A DNA stretch of 64,000 bases from JALHVH01 sp964585685. Its GTDB lineage: Bacteria; Acidobacteriota; Aminicenantia; Aminicenantales; Saccharicenantaceae. The first letter of the stretch is position 1, and each line of letters opens with the position of its first letter. A model generated the notes under the pieces. It ran no database searches. It worked only from the letters and a program-made list of their open reading frames with translations, and was not told the origin of the DNA. Positions 36,225 to 45,346 of the stretch are shown in pieces. Made by a program: the position numbers and the translations under genes. Where the stretch lies: the NCBI GenBank assembly GCA_964585685.1, contig CAZPEP010000052.1:48474-112473 (forward strand). The letters are read 5' to 3'.

Positions 36225-37310
36225 CTAAAGATACCTTGAACGCCCCTTTTTCAGGACCTCGACAATTTCCTTGACCTTCTGGTCCAGGTCGCGGCGGCAG
36301 ATGAGGAGGACGTCTTCTGTATCGACGACGATAAGGTCCTTGACGCCGATGAGGGCCGTGAGCTTGCCGGGATTGTGGACGAGGCAGTTCCCGGAATCCA
36401 GGGCCATGGCCTCGCCGCGAACGGCGTTCCCGGCCCCGCCCCTCGGCCAAACGTCGAAGAGCGAGGACCAGGCGCCGACGTCGGACCAGCCGAAATCGCC
36501 CTTCGTCACCAGGACTCCCCTCGCCTTCTCCATCAGGGCGTAATCGATGGATAGCGCCGGGATCTCTTCGAATATTCCGAGGAGGGCCTTTTTATCCTTC
36601 TTCGTCAGGGCTTCGAGCATCCGCTCCCAATACGGATAGAACACGGGCGCGTATCTTTTAAGCTTGCAGGCGAACGTGTCCGCACGCCAGAGGAACATGC
36701 CCGAGTTCCAGAGATAATTCCCGTCCGCCAGGAACACCTCGGCCGTCGCCAGGTCCGGCTTCTCCTTGAATTCGAGGACCGGAAAGAACGGCTCGCCCGA
36801 GACTTTCCGGCCCTTCTCCCCGGCGTAATGGATGTACCCGTATCCGGTGGACGGGAACGTCGGCGGGATACCGAAGGTGACGATGTGCTCGCCCTTGGAC
36901 GCCGCGAGGGCCCCCGCTTCGAGCACCGTCCGGAATCGTGCGGGGTCCCGAATCAGGTGGTCGGCGGCAAGGGCCGCGACGACCGCTTCGGGGTCCTCGA
37001 GCCAAACCCGGGCCGTGGCCAGCATGAGCGAAGGCGCCGTGTTCCGTGCCAGAGGCTCCACGAGGAAGTTCTTGCGCGGCAGGCCGGGGAGGAGCCGCTT
37101 CAGGGACTCGGTCTGCCCGGCGTCGGCAATCGTCAGGACATCGCGCCGTGAGACGAGCGGCGCAAGCCGCTCGACGGTCTCCTCGACCATCGATTTCGCG
37201 CTGACGATGTCCAGGAACTGCTTGGGCCGGGACTTGCGGCTGAGCGGCCAGAACCGGGTGCCGCTCCCCCCCGCCATGATCACAGCGCGAATCCGGGATA
37301 CGGTCTTCAT
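36225..37310 (-). CDS. manC: Mannose-1-phosphate guanylyltransferase
   Basis: A 361-residue nucleotidyltransferase that makes GDP-mannose from mannose-1-phosphate and GTP. The GGSGTRFWPLSRKSRPKQFL signature is at residues 15-34. The metal and sugar blocks (GYGYIHYAGE, WNSGMFLW, KGDFGWSDVGAW) are intact. There is no fused isomerase domain. The start overlaps the manB stop by four bases. It is the last gene of the long minus-strand block and supplies GDP-mannose to the epimerase at the left edge or to glycan synthesis. Confidence 0.95.
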   Translation of the reverse strand: MKTVSRIRAVIMAGGSGTRFWPLSRKSRPKQFLDIVSAKSMVEETVERLAPLVSRRDVLTIADAGQTESLKRLLPGLPRKNFLVEPLARNTAPSLMLATARVWLEDPEAVVAALAADHLIRDPARFRTVLEAGALAASKGEHIVTFGIPPTFPSTGYGYIHYAGEKGRKVSGEPFFPVLEFKEKPDLATAEVFLADGNYLWNSGMFLWRADTFACKLKRYAPVFYPYWERMLEALTKKDKKALLGIFEEIPALSIDYALMEKARGVLVTKGDFGWSDVGAWSSLFDVWPRGGAGNAVRGEAMALDSGNCLVHNPGKLTALIGVKDLIVVDTEDVLLICRRDLDQKVKEIVEVLKKGRSRYL

Positions 37311-38674
37311 CGATCGCCGAGCCTCTGGATGACCTCGGACAAGACCCCGCGGACCTCCTTCTGGATGGCCGCGAGGTCCGCTTCAGTCTCCCCCTCGAAC
37401 CGGAGGACGAGCAGGGCCTGGGTGTTCGACGCGCGGACCAGCCCCCAGCCCTTGGGGAAGAGCGCTCGGGCCCCGTCGATGTCGATCACCGGATGGGTCT
37501 TGGCCAGTTCCTTCCGGACCTCGTCCACGATGCGGAACTTCACCTCGTCGGAAGCGTAGACCCGGATCTCGGGCGTCGTGAATGTCTTGGGGAGATCGGA
37601 CAAGATCTCCGATAGCTTCCGGGGGGTCTTCGACAGGATCTCGAGGAGGCGGGCCGAGGAATAGATGGCGTCGTCGAAACCGAACCAGCGGTCGGCGAAG
37701 AAGATGTGGCCGCTCATCTCCCCGGCGATGAGGGCCTTCTCTTCCCGGATCTTCTTCTTGATGAGGGAATGGCCGGCCTTCCACATGACGGGCTTGCCGC
37801 CGAGCCTCGCGATCTCGTCGTAGAGGACCTTGGAGGCCTTGACCTCGGAGATGACGGCCGCGCCGGGATGCGAGGGCAGAAGGTCGCGGGCGAAGACGAC
37901 CATCAGTTGATCGCCCCAGATGATGGCCCCCTTGTCGTCGACGACGCCGATCCGGTCGGCGTCGCCGTCGTAGCCGATACCGAGGTCGGCGCCCGTTTCC
38001 AGGACCTTGTCCCGAAGGACCTTCATGGCCTCGGGGAGCGTCGGATCGGCGTGGTGGTTCGGGAAACGCCCGTCCATGTCGCAGTAGAGCTCGACGACGT
38101 CGCAGCCGAGCGCCCGGAAGAGCGGGGCGGCCACAACCCCGCCGGTGCCGTTCCCGGCGTCCACGACGACCTTGAGCTTCCGGCCGAGCTTCACGTTCCC
38201 GAGGATGTAGTCCAGATATTCGGGGACGAGGTCGTAGGACTTGCGAACGCCCGCGCCTCCGGCATATTTCCCGTCGGCAATGATGCCCCAAATCCCTTGG
38301 ATGTCGGGGCCGTAAAGCGTCTCCTCGCCGGCCATCATCTTGAACCCGTTGTGCTCGGGTGGGTTGTGTGAGCCGGTGATCATCACGCCGGCCTCAAGCT
38401 TCTTGTAGAAGATGCAGAAGTAGAGGACGGGGGTTGGGACGATGCCGATGTCCGTGACGTTGCAGCCCGTCGAAAGGAGCCCCGCGGCGAGGGCTGCAGC
38501 GAAGGACGGAGAGCTTAGCCGGCAATCCCGTCCCAGGGCGACCTCGCGCTTCCCGCGGCCGAGAAAGTACGTACCTATGGCCCGGCCGAGTGTTCGGACG
38601 ACATCCTCGTCGAGGTCCTGGCCGACGATGCCCCGGATATCGTACTCCCGGAAGATGCTGGGATTGATGTCCAC
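37307..38674 (-). CDS. manB: Phosphomannomutase/phosphoglucomutase
   Basis: A 455-residue alpha-D-phosphohexomutase from a GTG at 38674 with GGGAGG five bases upstream; longer starts inside kdsC were rejected. The phosphoserine loop MITGSHNPPEHNGFK, the metal loop DGDADRIG and the sugar-binding GEMSGHIFF are present. It interconverts mannose-6- and mannose-1-phosphate (and probably glucose phosphates, as in AlgC). Coupling to manC by an ATGA overlap supports the mannose route. Confidence 0.93.
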   Translation of the reverse strand: MDINPSIFREYDIRGIVGQDLDEDVVRTLGRAIGTYFLGRGKREVALGRDCRLSSPSFAAALAAGLLSTGCNVTDIGIVPTPVLYFCIFYKKLEAGVMITGSHNPPEHNGFKMMAGEETLYGPDIQGIWGIIADGKYAGGAGVRKSYDLVPEYLDYILGNVKLGRKLKVVVDAGNGTGGVVAAPLFRALGCDVVELYCDMDGRFPNHHADPTLPEAMKVLRDKVLETGADLGIGYDGDADRIGVVDDKGAIIWGDQLMVVFARDLLPSHPGAAVISEVKASKVLYDEIARLGGKPVMWKAGHSLIKKKIREEKALIAGEMSGHIFFADRWFGFDDAIYSSARLLEILSKTPRKLSEILSDLPKTFTTPEIRVYASDEVKFRIVDEVRKELAKTHPVIDIDGARALFPKGWGLVRASNTQALLVLRFEGETEADLAAIQKEVRGVLSEVIQRLGDR

Positions 38675-38696
38675 TCGGCCCTCCCTAAATATGGAT

Positions 38697-39236
38697 TTAA
38701 AGCCCGGCGCCCTTGACCTCGTGGACCCGGGCCGCGACGCCCACCCACTTGCCCTGGGCCTTGAGGATAAATTCGATGAACTCCCGGACGGCGCCGCGCC
38801 CCCCGGACATCCGACAGACGAAATGGCAATTCTCCTTGACCTCCGGCACGGCGTCGGCAACGGCGGCCGCCAATCCCACGGTCTTCATGACGGCGAGGTC
38901 CCCGATGTCGTCCCCGATATAGGCCACGGCCTCGGGGGGGAGCCCCCGCCGCTCGAGGATGCCCTCGAGGACGCGCGGCTTGTCCAAAGCCCCCTGGTGC
39001 AGTTCGACGATGCGCAGGCGCGCGGCCCGCTTTTCCAGCCCCTTCGAAGTCTTGCCGGTGATGATCCCGAGGTCGAGGCCGGCCATCCGGGCCAGGAGGA
39101 TGCCCAGCCCATCGCGGGCATGATAGGTCTTGAGCTCCTCGCCGTCGGGCATGACGGTCAGTGTTCCGTCGGTCAGCGTTCCGTCCGCGTCCATCAGGAC
39201 GAGAACGATCCTCCGGGCGCGTTCCTCGGGCGTCAT
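38697..39236 (-). CDS. kdsC: 3-deoxy-D-manno-octulosonate 8-phosphate phosphatase
   Basis: A 179-residue HAD-superfamily phosphatase. The catalytic LMDADGTLTDG replaces the usual DxDGT with D-A-D-G-T. GIITGKTSKGLEKRAARL and VAYIGDDIGDLAVMK are the second and third motifs. It removes the phosphate from Kdo-8-phosphate. The start at 39236 overlaps the kdsD stop as TGATG; an ATG at 39257 would add seven residues. Its position between kdsD and manB supports the call. Confidence 0.93.
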   Translation of the reverse strand: MTPEERARRIVLVLMDADGTLTDGTLTVMPDGEELKTYHARDGLGILLARMAGLDLGIITGKTSKGLEKRAARLRIVELHQGALDKPRVLEGILERRGLPPEAVAYIGDDIGDLAVMKTVGLAAAVADAVPEVKENCHFVCRMSGGRGAVREFIEFILKAQGKWVGVAARVHEVKGAGL

Positions 39237-40207
39237 CAGAACATCTCCGTCCGCCACAGATCGTGAAGATGGACGATGCCGTCGATCCGGCCTTCGCGGT
39301 CCCGGATCACGAGCGAGGTGATCTTCTTATCCTCCATGATGTTCAGGGCTTCGGTCGCCAGGTCCCCCTTGTCGATGGTGACGGGGCCGGGGGTCATGCA
39401 GGCGCCGGCGGTCTTCCGGAAGAGCCCGCCCCGGAATCTCGCGAATAGGCGCCTCAGGTCGCCGTCCGTGATGATTCCGGCGAGCCTCCCTTCCGCGTCG
39501 ACGACGCAGGTCATCCCGAGCTTCTTCGCGCTCATCTCGTCGAGGACGTCTCGCATGGGCGTCGCCTCCGCGACGCAGGGAACCCTCGCCCCGCGGCGCA
39601 TCAGGCTCTCGACCCGGAGGAGCTTCCGCCCCGCCTGCCCCTTGGGGTGGACGAAGGCAAAGTCCCGCTCATTGAAGCCCTTTTTCGTCATCGCGGCGAT
39701 GGCCAAGGCGTCCCCCAGGGCCAGGGCGGCCGTCGACGAGACGGTCGGAATCATGTTGCCCGGTCCGGCTTCCCGCGGGACTGCGGCGTCGAGGGCGATA
39801 TCACTGTACCGGGCGATCTTCGAGTCGCGGTGCCCGGTGATGGCGATGAGCTTGACTCCGATCCTCTTGAAGAAATCTAGAAGGTCCACGACTTCCCGCG
39901 TCTCTCCGCTATAGGAGATGGCGATGACGACGTCCTCCTTGAGGATCATGCCCAGGTCGCCGTGGGCGGCCTCGGCGGGGTGGATGAAGATAGCCGGGGT
40001 CCCGCAGCTGGCCAGGGTTGCGGCGAGCTTTCGGCCAACGAGCCCGGACTTGCCCATGCCGATGACGATAACGCGCGTCTTAGTGCGGCAGAGGAGGTCA
40101 ACAGCCCGGGCGAAATCCTCGCCCAGGCTCAGGCTGAGGTCCGATACGGCCTTCCCTTCGAGTCGAAGGACGTTCCGTCCGGTCTCGATGATCTGTTTCT
40201 TTGTCAT
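39236..40207 (-). CDS. kdsD: Arabinose-5-phosphate isomerase
   Basis: A 323-residue KpsF/GutQ-type enzyme, first step of Kdo synthesis (ribulose-5-P to arabinose-5-P). The SIS domain (about residues 30-190) has TRVIVIGMGKSGLVGRKLA, HPAEAAHGDLGMI and ISYSGETREVVDLL. Two CBS domains (about 205-320) follow. The neighbours are kdsA and kdsC on the same strand. Confidence 0.95.
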   Translation of the reverse strand: MTKKQIIETGRNVLRLEGKAVSDLSLSLGEDFARAVDLLCRTKTRVIVIGMGKSGLVGRKLAATLASCGTPAIFIHPAEAAHGDLGMILKEDVVIAISYSGETREVVDLLDFFKRIGVKLIAITGHRDSKIARYSDIALDAAVPREAGPGNMIPTVSSTAALALGDALAIAAMTKKGFNERDFAFVHPKGQAGRKLLRVESLMRRGARVPCVAEATPMRDVLDEMSAKKLGMTCVVDAEGRLAGIITDGDLRRLFARFRGGLFRKTAGACMTPGPVTIDKGDLATEALNIMEDKKITSLVIRDREGRIDGIVHLHDLWRTEMF

Positions 40208-40220
40208 GGTCTCTCCGGGA

Positions 40221-41063
40221 TCATTCTTCGCCGGCCCCGACGGCGGCCCGGATCCGGAGGAGGGTCGCCAAGAGGCCTATAAATGCATTCATTTTCAACG
40301 AGTTGGACCTATCCGAGAGGGCGGCCGCCGGGTCGTCGTGGACCTCGAGGAAGAGGCCGTCGGCGCCGACGGCGATGCCCGCCTTCGCAACGTGCGGGAT
40401 GAACTCCGCGTCGCCGCCCGAGCGCGTCCCCTCGCCGCCGGGCTTCTGGACGCTGTGGGAGGCGTCGATGAGCACAGGGTATCCCCAGCTCCTCATGATC
40501 GGGATCGAGCGGACGTCGAAGACGAGGTTGTTGTAGCCGAAGCTCGTCCCGCGCTCGGTCAGCATGACCTTGCGGTTCCCCGCGCCGAGAGCCTTGTCGA
40601 GAACGTTCCTCATGTCGGCCGGCGCGAGGAATTGCCCCTTCTTTATGTTTAATGGCTTCATCGTCCGGGCGGCCGCGAGGACGAGGTCCGTTTGGCGGCA
40701 GAGGAGCGCGGGGATCTGGATGACGTCCAGGACCTCCGCGGCCCGGTCCACCTGCGAAGTCTCGTGAACATCGGAGAGGACCGGCACGCCCACCTCCCGC
40801 TTCACGGTCCGGAGGATGTCCAAGCCTTTCTCTAGCCCCGGTCCCCGGAAGGACGAGCCCGACGAGCGGTTCGCTTTGTCGAACGAGGCTTTGAAGACGT
40901 ACGGGACGCCGAGGGAGGCGCAGACCCCCGCGATCTCCCGGGCCATGAAAACGGCGTGCGCCTCGTTCTCGAGGACGCAGGGCCCCGCGATGACGAGGAG
41001 CGGTCCCTCCCCGCCGGCCTCAATTCCCGGCGCGATCTCGATCCCTTTTGATGCGGTTGGCAT
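40221..41063 (-). CDS. kdsA: Kdo-8-phosphate synthase
   Basis: A 280-residue aldolase that condenses arabinose-5-P and phosphoenolpyruvate. The VIAGPCVLENE, FKASFDKANRSS and LSDVHETSQV blocks are typical, as are RQTDLVLAAARTMKPLNIKK and IDASHSVQKPGG. The Cys of the metal-dependent class may be present in AGPC. The start at 41063 lies inside pyrG with a 44-base overlap. No closer start exists, so the overlap is probably real. Confidence 0.95.
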   Translation of the reverse strand: MPTASKGIEIAPGIEAGGEGPLLVIAGPCVLENEAHAVFMAREIAGVCASLGVPYVFKASFDKANRSSGSSFRGPGLEKGLDILRTVKREVGVPVLSDVHETSQVDRAAEVLDVIQIPALLCRQTDLVLAAARTMKPLNIKKGQFLAPADMRNVLDKALGAGNRKVMLTERGTSFGYNNLVFDVRSIPIMRSWGYPVLIDASHSVQKPGGEGTRSGGDAEFIPHVAKAGIAVGADGLFLEVHDDPAAALSDRSNSLKMNAFIGLLATLLRIRAAVGAGEE

Positions 41064-42642
41064 AGCTCGCTCCGATGAAAGCCTTGAACAGAGGATGCGG
41101 CTCGACGGGCTTGGACTTGAACTCCGGGTGGAACTGGCAGCCCAAGAACCACGGGTGGTCCTTGAGTTCTACGATCTCGACGAGGCCGTACTCGGTGTTC
41201 TTTCCGGAAATGACGAGGCCCGCGTCGGTCAGGGCCTTCTCATATTTCGGGTTGAACTCGTATCGATGGCGGTGACGTTCCTTGATGGCAATCCGGCCGT
41301 AAACTTTAAAGGCCGTCGTGCCCTTCGCGATCCGGCAGGCGTACTGCCCGAGCCTCATCGTCCCGCCCATGTCGCAGTCCTTCCTGAGCTCCCGCCACAT
41401 AGTGACGATCCGGTGCGGGGTCCGAGCGTCGAACTCCGCGCTGTTCGCGCCGGTCAGGCCGGCCACGTTGCGGGCGAATTCGATCGAGGCGCACTGCATC
41501 CCCAGGCAGATCCCGAAGAACGGGACCTTGTTCTCCCGGGCGAAGGTGATCGCCCGGATCTTCCCCTCGATCCCCCGGCCCCCGAACCCGCCGGGGACGA
41601 GGATCCCGTCCTTCCCGGCAAGGGTCTCCTCGATCTCGCCCTTTTCCAGGTTCTCGGCCTCGATCCAGTCGATGTTGACCTTGAGCCGGTGGGCGAACCC
41701 GCCGTGATCCAGGGCCTGGTTCAGGCTCATGTAGGAATCGTGGAGGCCGGCGTACTTCCCGACCAGGGCGATGTTGACCTCGTCCTTGGGGTTCTTGATC
41801 CTGTCGAGGAGGGCATTCCAGTCCGTCATGTCCCTCTTCCGCGCCGGTAGGCCGAGGAGCTTGAGGATGATGGTGTCCAGTTTCTCCTTGGCAAAATTGA
41901 TCGGAATCTCGTAGATGCTCTCCGCATCCTTGGCGGATATGACGGCTTCGAGGGGGACGTTGGTGAAGAGGCTGATCTTAGCCTTGAAATCTGAAGGGAT
42001 GGCCCGGTCCGTGCGGCAAAGGAGGATGTCCGGCTGGATCCCGATCGCCCGGAGCTCCTTGACGCTATGCTGGGTCGGCTTGGTCTTCAGCTCGCCGGAT
42101 GTGCCGATGTAGGGGACGAGCGTCAGGTGGACGAAAACGGTGTTCGCCGCGCCCATGATCAAGCGCATCTGGCGGATGGCCTCGAGGAACGGCAGGCTTT
42201 CGATGTCGCCGACCGTACCGCCGATCTCTCCGATGACAATGTCGTTGGTCCCCGCAACCGAGGCGAACGCGGACTTGATCTCGTCGGTCACGTGCGGGAT
42301 GACCTGGACGGTCTTGCCCAGGTACTCGCCTCTCCGTTCCTTCCGGAGGATGGACTCGTAGATACGGCCCGCCGTCCAGTTGTTCGCGCGCGACGTTCGG
42401 GCCGACGTAAATCGCTCATAATGACCAAGATCCAGGTCCGTCTCCGCTCCGTCGTCCGTGACGTAAACCTCGCCGTGCTGGAACGGGCTCATCGTCCCCG
42501 GGTCGACGTTGAGATAGGGGTCGAACTTCTGAATCGTGATCCTGTAGCCGTGGCTCTCCAGGAGCCTGCCGATCGACGCCGACGCGATCCCCTTGCCCAG
42601 GCCCGATATGACGCCGCCCGTCACGAAAATATACTTAGTCAT
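41020..42642 (-). CDS. pyrG: CTP synthase
   Basis: A 540-residue enzyme converting UTP to CTP with glutamine. The N-terminal synthase domain begins TKYIFVTGGVISGLGKGIAS. The C-terminal class I glutaminase domain has PFFGICLGMQCASIEFARN (the Cys nucleophile) and the late His-Pro-Glu triad region QFHPEFKSKP. CTP is the co-substrate of KdsB, which precedes it with an 8-base overlap, and it is followed by kdsA. Its position thus serves Kdo activation as well as general nucleotide supply. Confidence 0.97.
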   Translation of the reverse strand: MTKYIFVTGGVISGLGKGIASASIGRLLESHGYRITIQKFDPYLNVDPGTMSPFQHGEVYVTDDGAETDLDLGHYERFTSARTSRANNWTAGRIYESILRKERRGEYLGKTVQVIPHVTDEIKSAFASVAGTNDIVIGEIGGTVGDIESLPFLEAIRQMRLIMGAANTVFVHLTLVPYIGTSGELKTKPTQHSVKELRAIGIQPDILLCRTDRAIPSDFKAKISLFTNVPLEAVISAKDAESIYEIPINFAKEKLDTIILKLLGLPARKRDMTDWNALLDRIKNPKDEVNIALVGKYAGLHDSYMSLNQALDHGGFAHRLKVNIDWIEAENLEKGEIEETLAGKDGILVPGGFGGRGIEGKIRAITFARENKVPFFGICLGMQCASIEFARNVAGLTGANSAEFDARTPHRIVTMWRELRKDCDMGGTMRLGQYACRIAKGTTAFKVYGRIAIKERHRHRYEFNPKYEKALTDAGLVISGKNTEYGLVEIVELKDHPWFLGCQFHPEFKSKPVEPHPLFKAFIGASYANRIKRDRDRAGN

Positions 42643-43360
42643 GGCCTTTCTCTCGCAGGTATCTTTCGACCTCGATTATATCCCGGGGCGTATCCACGCT
42701 CAAGGTCGAATACCGGGTCTCGACCATCCGGATCCTGTACCCGTTCTCCAAGGCCCGGAGCTGCTCCAGCCTCTCGGCCTTCTCGAGCTCGGAAGGAGGC
42801 AGGGAGCAGAACCGGAACAGGAATTCCCGCCGGTAGCCGTAGATGCCTATGTGCTGGAAGAAGCCGTCCGGCGCCCGGCAGGGGATGGGCATCCTCGAGA
42901 AATACAAGGCATTCCGGTCCTTGTCCACGACGACCTTGACCCTGTTCAGGTCTTCGAAGGCGGCCGGGTCCTTGACGCGGGTCATAAGAGAGGCCATGAG
43001 GACCGACGGGTCCTGGAGCGCTTCGACGAGGGCATCGATCATGCCGGGATCGAGGACGGGCTCGTCGCCCTGGATGTTGACAATGAGCCCGTAGTCGAGA
43101 CCGCGGGCGACCTCTGCCGCCCGCTCGGTCCCCGAACGGTGGTCGGGGGAGGTCATCCGGGCCGGGATCTCGAGGTCCGCGCAGACCTTCATGATCCGCT
43201 CGTCGTCGGTGGCGACGAGAATCTCGCTCAAGAGCCGGGACCGACTGGCTCTCTCGTATACCATTGATATCATTGGTTTTCCGAGAATCGTGGCCAGCGG
43301 CTTTCCCGGGAACCGGCTCGACGCGTACCGGGCCGGGATGATCCCCGCCGCTAGTTCCAC
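42635..43360 (-). CDS. kdsB: CMP-Kdo synthetase
   Basis: A 241-residue nucleotidyltransferase that activates Kdo with CTP. The IPARYASSRFPGKPLATI start, the TSPDHRSGTERAAEVA block and the INIQGDEP-like VNIQGDEPVLDP motif are intact. It lies two bases from the bactofilin stop and overlaps pyrG by 8 bases. Confidence 0.95.
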   Translation of the reverse strand: MELAAGIIPARYASSRFPGKPLATILGKPMISMVYERASRSRLLSEILVATDDERIMKVCADLEIPARMTSPDHRSGTERAAEVARGLDYGLIVNIQGDEPVLDPGMIDALVEALQDPSVLMASLMTRVKDPAAFEDLNRVKVVVDKDRNALYFSRMPIPCRAPDGFFQHIGIYGYRREFLFRFCSLPPSELEKAERLEQLRALENGYRIRMVETRYSTLSVDTPRDIIEVERYLREKGHD

Positions 43361-43362
43361 GT

Positions 43363-43749
43363 TCAGGCCTCCGCCTTGGTAACGGCGGGCTTCGGGGACG
43401 CGGCCTCCATCGTCTGGCAGTTGGCTTCGAGGTAGGCGCCTTCCTCCACAACGAGCTTCGGGGTCTGGATCGTGCCATAGACCCTCCCCTTGCCGTGGAT
43501 CTCAACACGTTCCGAGGCCTGGATATTCCCGCGGATCTCGCCGTTGATCACGACCTGGCCAACCTTAACGTCGGCCTCGACCTTGCCCCGTTCCCCTATG
43601 ATGAGGAGGGAATCTGAATTGATGGTGCCCTTGAAACTGCCTTCGATCCGGAACGACCCTTTGAAGGTCAGGTCCCCTTTCATTTCGGTTCCCTGGTCGA
43701 TCAGGCCGGCGATCTTGGAATCCAGAATCTCCCGTTCCTTTTCTTTCAT
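43363..43749 (-). CDS. Bactofilin (polymer-forming cytoskeletal protein)
   Basis: A 128-residue protein dominated by a right-handed beta-helix domain of short repeats (IEGSFKGTINSDSLLIIGER, KVEADVKVGQVVINGEIRGN, IEVHGKGRV-like turns). A charged N-terminal tail and a short C-terminal tail flank it. Bactofilins polymerise without nucleotide and place envelope or chromosome proteins. Its start overlaps the parB stop by four bases, so parAB and the bactofilin are translationally coupled. Confidence 0.9.
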   Translation of the reverse strand: MKEKEREILDSKIAGLIDQGTEMKGDLTFKGSFRIEGSFKGTINSDSLLIIGERGKVEADVKVGQVVINGEIRGNIQASERVEIHGKGRVYGTIQTPKLVVEEGAYLEANCQTMEAASPKPAVTKAEA

Positions 43750-44594
43750 CGCGAAGCTCCTTTGATCCTTTCAAAAATCCTGTTCAGGTCATCCAACGAG
43801 AAGTAGAAGATCTTGAGGACCCCCTTGTTTCGGTTCCCCGAGACCAGAACCTTCGTCCCGAGGGCCTTAAGAAGATCCTCCTGAAGGGCGTGAAGGTCGG
43901 GGTCCTCAAGGCTCCGCTGGACTCTGGGCGGTCTCTCCTTCAGCCTGTTGGCGAGCTTTTCCGAGTTCCGCACCGACAGCCCTTTGTCCATGATCTCCCG
44001 GAAAGCGGCAAGTTGGGCCTCGGCTTCCTCGAGGGCCAGAATGGCCCGGGCGTGCCCCATGGACAGGCTCCCGTCGGCCAGGGCGTCCTGGATCTCCTGG
44101 GGAAGCTTTAGGAGCCTCATATAATTCGTGATCGAGGTCCGATCCTTGCCCACCTTGTCGGCAATCTCCTGTTGGGTATAGTTGAGCTCCTGGGCCATTT
44201 TTTGGTAGGCCAGAGCAATCTCTAAGGGGTTGAGGTCCTCTCTGTGGATGTTCTCGATGATGGAGATCTCGAGCTGTTTCTCCAGGGGGAGGTTCCGGAT
44301 CATTACGGGGATCTTCTTGAGCCCGGCCTTTTGGGCCGCCCGCCAACGCCGCTCCCCGACGATGATCTTGAAGTAGCCCTCCTCCTGGACGACGAGGACG
44401 GGCTGGACGATCCCGGACTCCCTTATGGACTGGGCCAGCTCGTCGATGGATTTTTCGTCGAACTTCTTCCTGGGCTGGAGGGGATTAGGCTTGAGTTGCG
44501 TGACGTCCAGCTCGGCGTACCGCTCCTCCTTGATGATCCCGAATTCCTCGGGGATGAAAGCGCCAAGGCCTTTCCCTAATGCTTTTTTCATCAT
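43746..44594 (-). CDS. parB: Chromosome partitioning protein ParB
   Basis: A 282-residue protein from the ATG at 44594, coupled to parA by a four-base overlap. Longer in-frame starts inside parA were rejected. The N-terminal ALGKGLGAFIP box binds ParA-like partners. The CTPase/ParB motif region VGERRWRAA and NIHREDLNPLEIA follows, then a helix-turn-helix with TQQEIADKVGKDRTSITNYM. It loads on parS and spreads as a CTP-dependent clamp. Confidence 0.96.
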   Translation of the reverse strand: MMKKALGKGLGAFIPEEFGIIKEERYAELDVTQLKPNPLQPRKKFDEKSIDELAQSIRESGIVQPVLVVQEEGYFKIIVGERRWRAAQKAGLKKIPVMIRNLPLEKQLEISIIENIHREDLNPLEIALAYQKMAQELNYTQQEIADKVGKDRTSITNYMRLLKLPQEIQDALADGSLSMGHARAILALEEAEAQLAAFREIMDKGLSVRNSEKLANRLKERPPRVQRSLEDPDLHALQEDLLKALGTKVLVSGNRNKGVLKIFYFSLDDLNRIFERIKGASR

Positions 44595-45346
44595 TTGCGA
44601 AGCAACTCCTCCGTCAGATTCAGGTAGGCTTCCGCCCCTTTCGACTTGATGTCGTACAGGACAATGGGCTTCCCGAAGCTCGGCGCCTCGGCGAGCTTGA
44701 CGCTCCTCGGAATGACGGTTTCGAACGTGATAGTCCGGAGGGATTTCCGGATCTCCTCGGCGACCTGCTTGGACAGGTTGGTCCGTTCGTCGAACATCGT
44801 CAGCAAAATGCCTTCGACGGCCAGATTCGGGTTGAAATAGGTCCTGACGGTCTCCAGTGTATGGAATAGGTCGGGAATCCCCTCCATGCAGAAGAATTCG
44901 CATTGGACGGGGATCAGGATGGAATCCGCCGCCGTCAGGGCGTTGAGCGTCAGGAATCCTAAGGACGGCGGGCAATCGATGACGATGAAATTGAAGTATT
45001 TCCTGACCCTTTCCAAGGCGATCTTAAGTCGTTTTTCCCGGCCCTCCCTGGAGTAAAGTTCGGCCTCCGCCCCGGAAAGTTCGGGGGAACAAGGGCATAT
45101 ATAGAAATTGTCCTGTCCGGCCCCCTGGACGCAGTCCATAACATCCTTGTCGTTGAGCAGGGCTTGGTAGATCCCCTTCCCTTCCTCTTTCTTGACCCCC
45201 AGGCCGAGCGTCGCCATCCCCTGGGGGTCGAAATCGACCAGGAGCGTCCGCATATTCCTCATGGCGAGCGTGGCCGAGAGGTTGATGGAAGTGGTGGTCT
45301 TTCCCACTCCCCCTTTCTGATTGGCGACGGCGATTATCTTATTCAT
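44591..45346 (-). CDS. parA: Chromosome partitioning ATPase ParA (Soj)
   Basis: A 251-residue deviant Walker ATPase from the ATG at 45346. The N-terminus NKIIAVANQKGGVGKTTTSI holds the signature Lys. LVDFDPQGMATLGLG, FIVIDCPPSLG and a C-terminal TVIPRSVKLAEAPSFGKPI are typical of chromosomal Soj proteins. The start overlaps mnmG by 8 bases, and parS lies 11 bp upstream of the ATG. Confidence 0.96.
   Translation of the reverse strand: MNKIIAVANQKGGVGKTTTSINLSATLAMRNMRTLLVDFDPQGMATLGLGVKKEEGKGIYQALLNDKDVMDCVQGAGQDNFYICPCSPELSGAEAELYSREGREKRLKIALERVRKYFNFIVIDCPPSLGFLTLNALTAADSILIPVQCEFFCMEGIPDLFHTLETVRTYFNPNLAVEGILLTMFDERTNLSKQVAEEIRKSLRTITFETVIPRSVKLAEAPSFGKPIVLYDIKSKGAEAYLNLTEELLRK

Noticed and set aside
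44595..44975. Longer parB start inside parA
   Set aside because: The product would not resemble ParB before the ALGKGLG box. The start at 44594 has a standard four-base overlap with parA.
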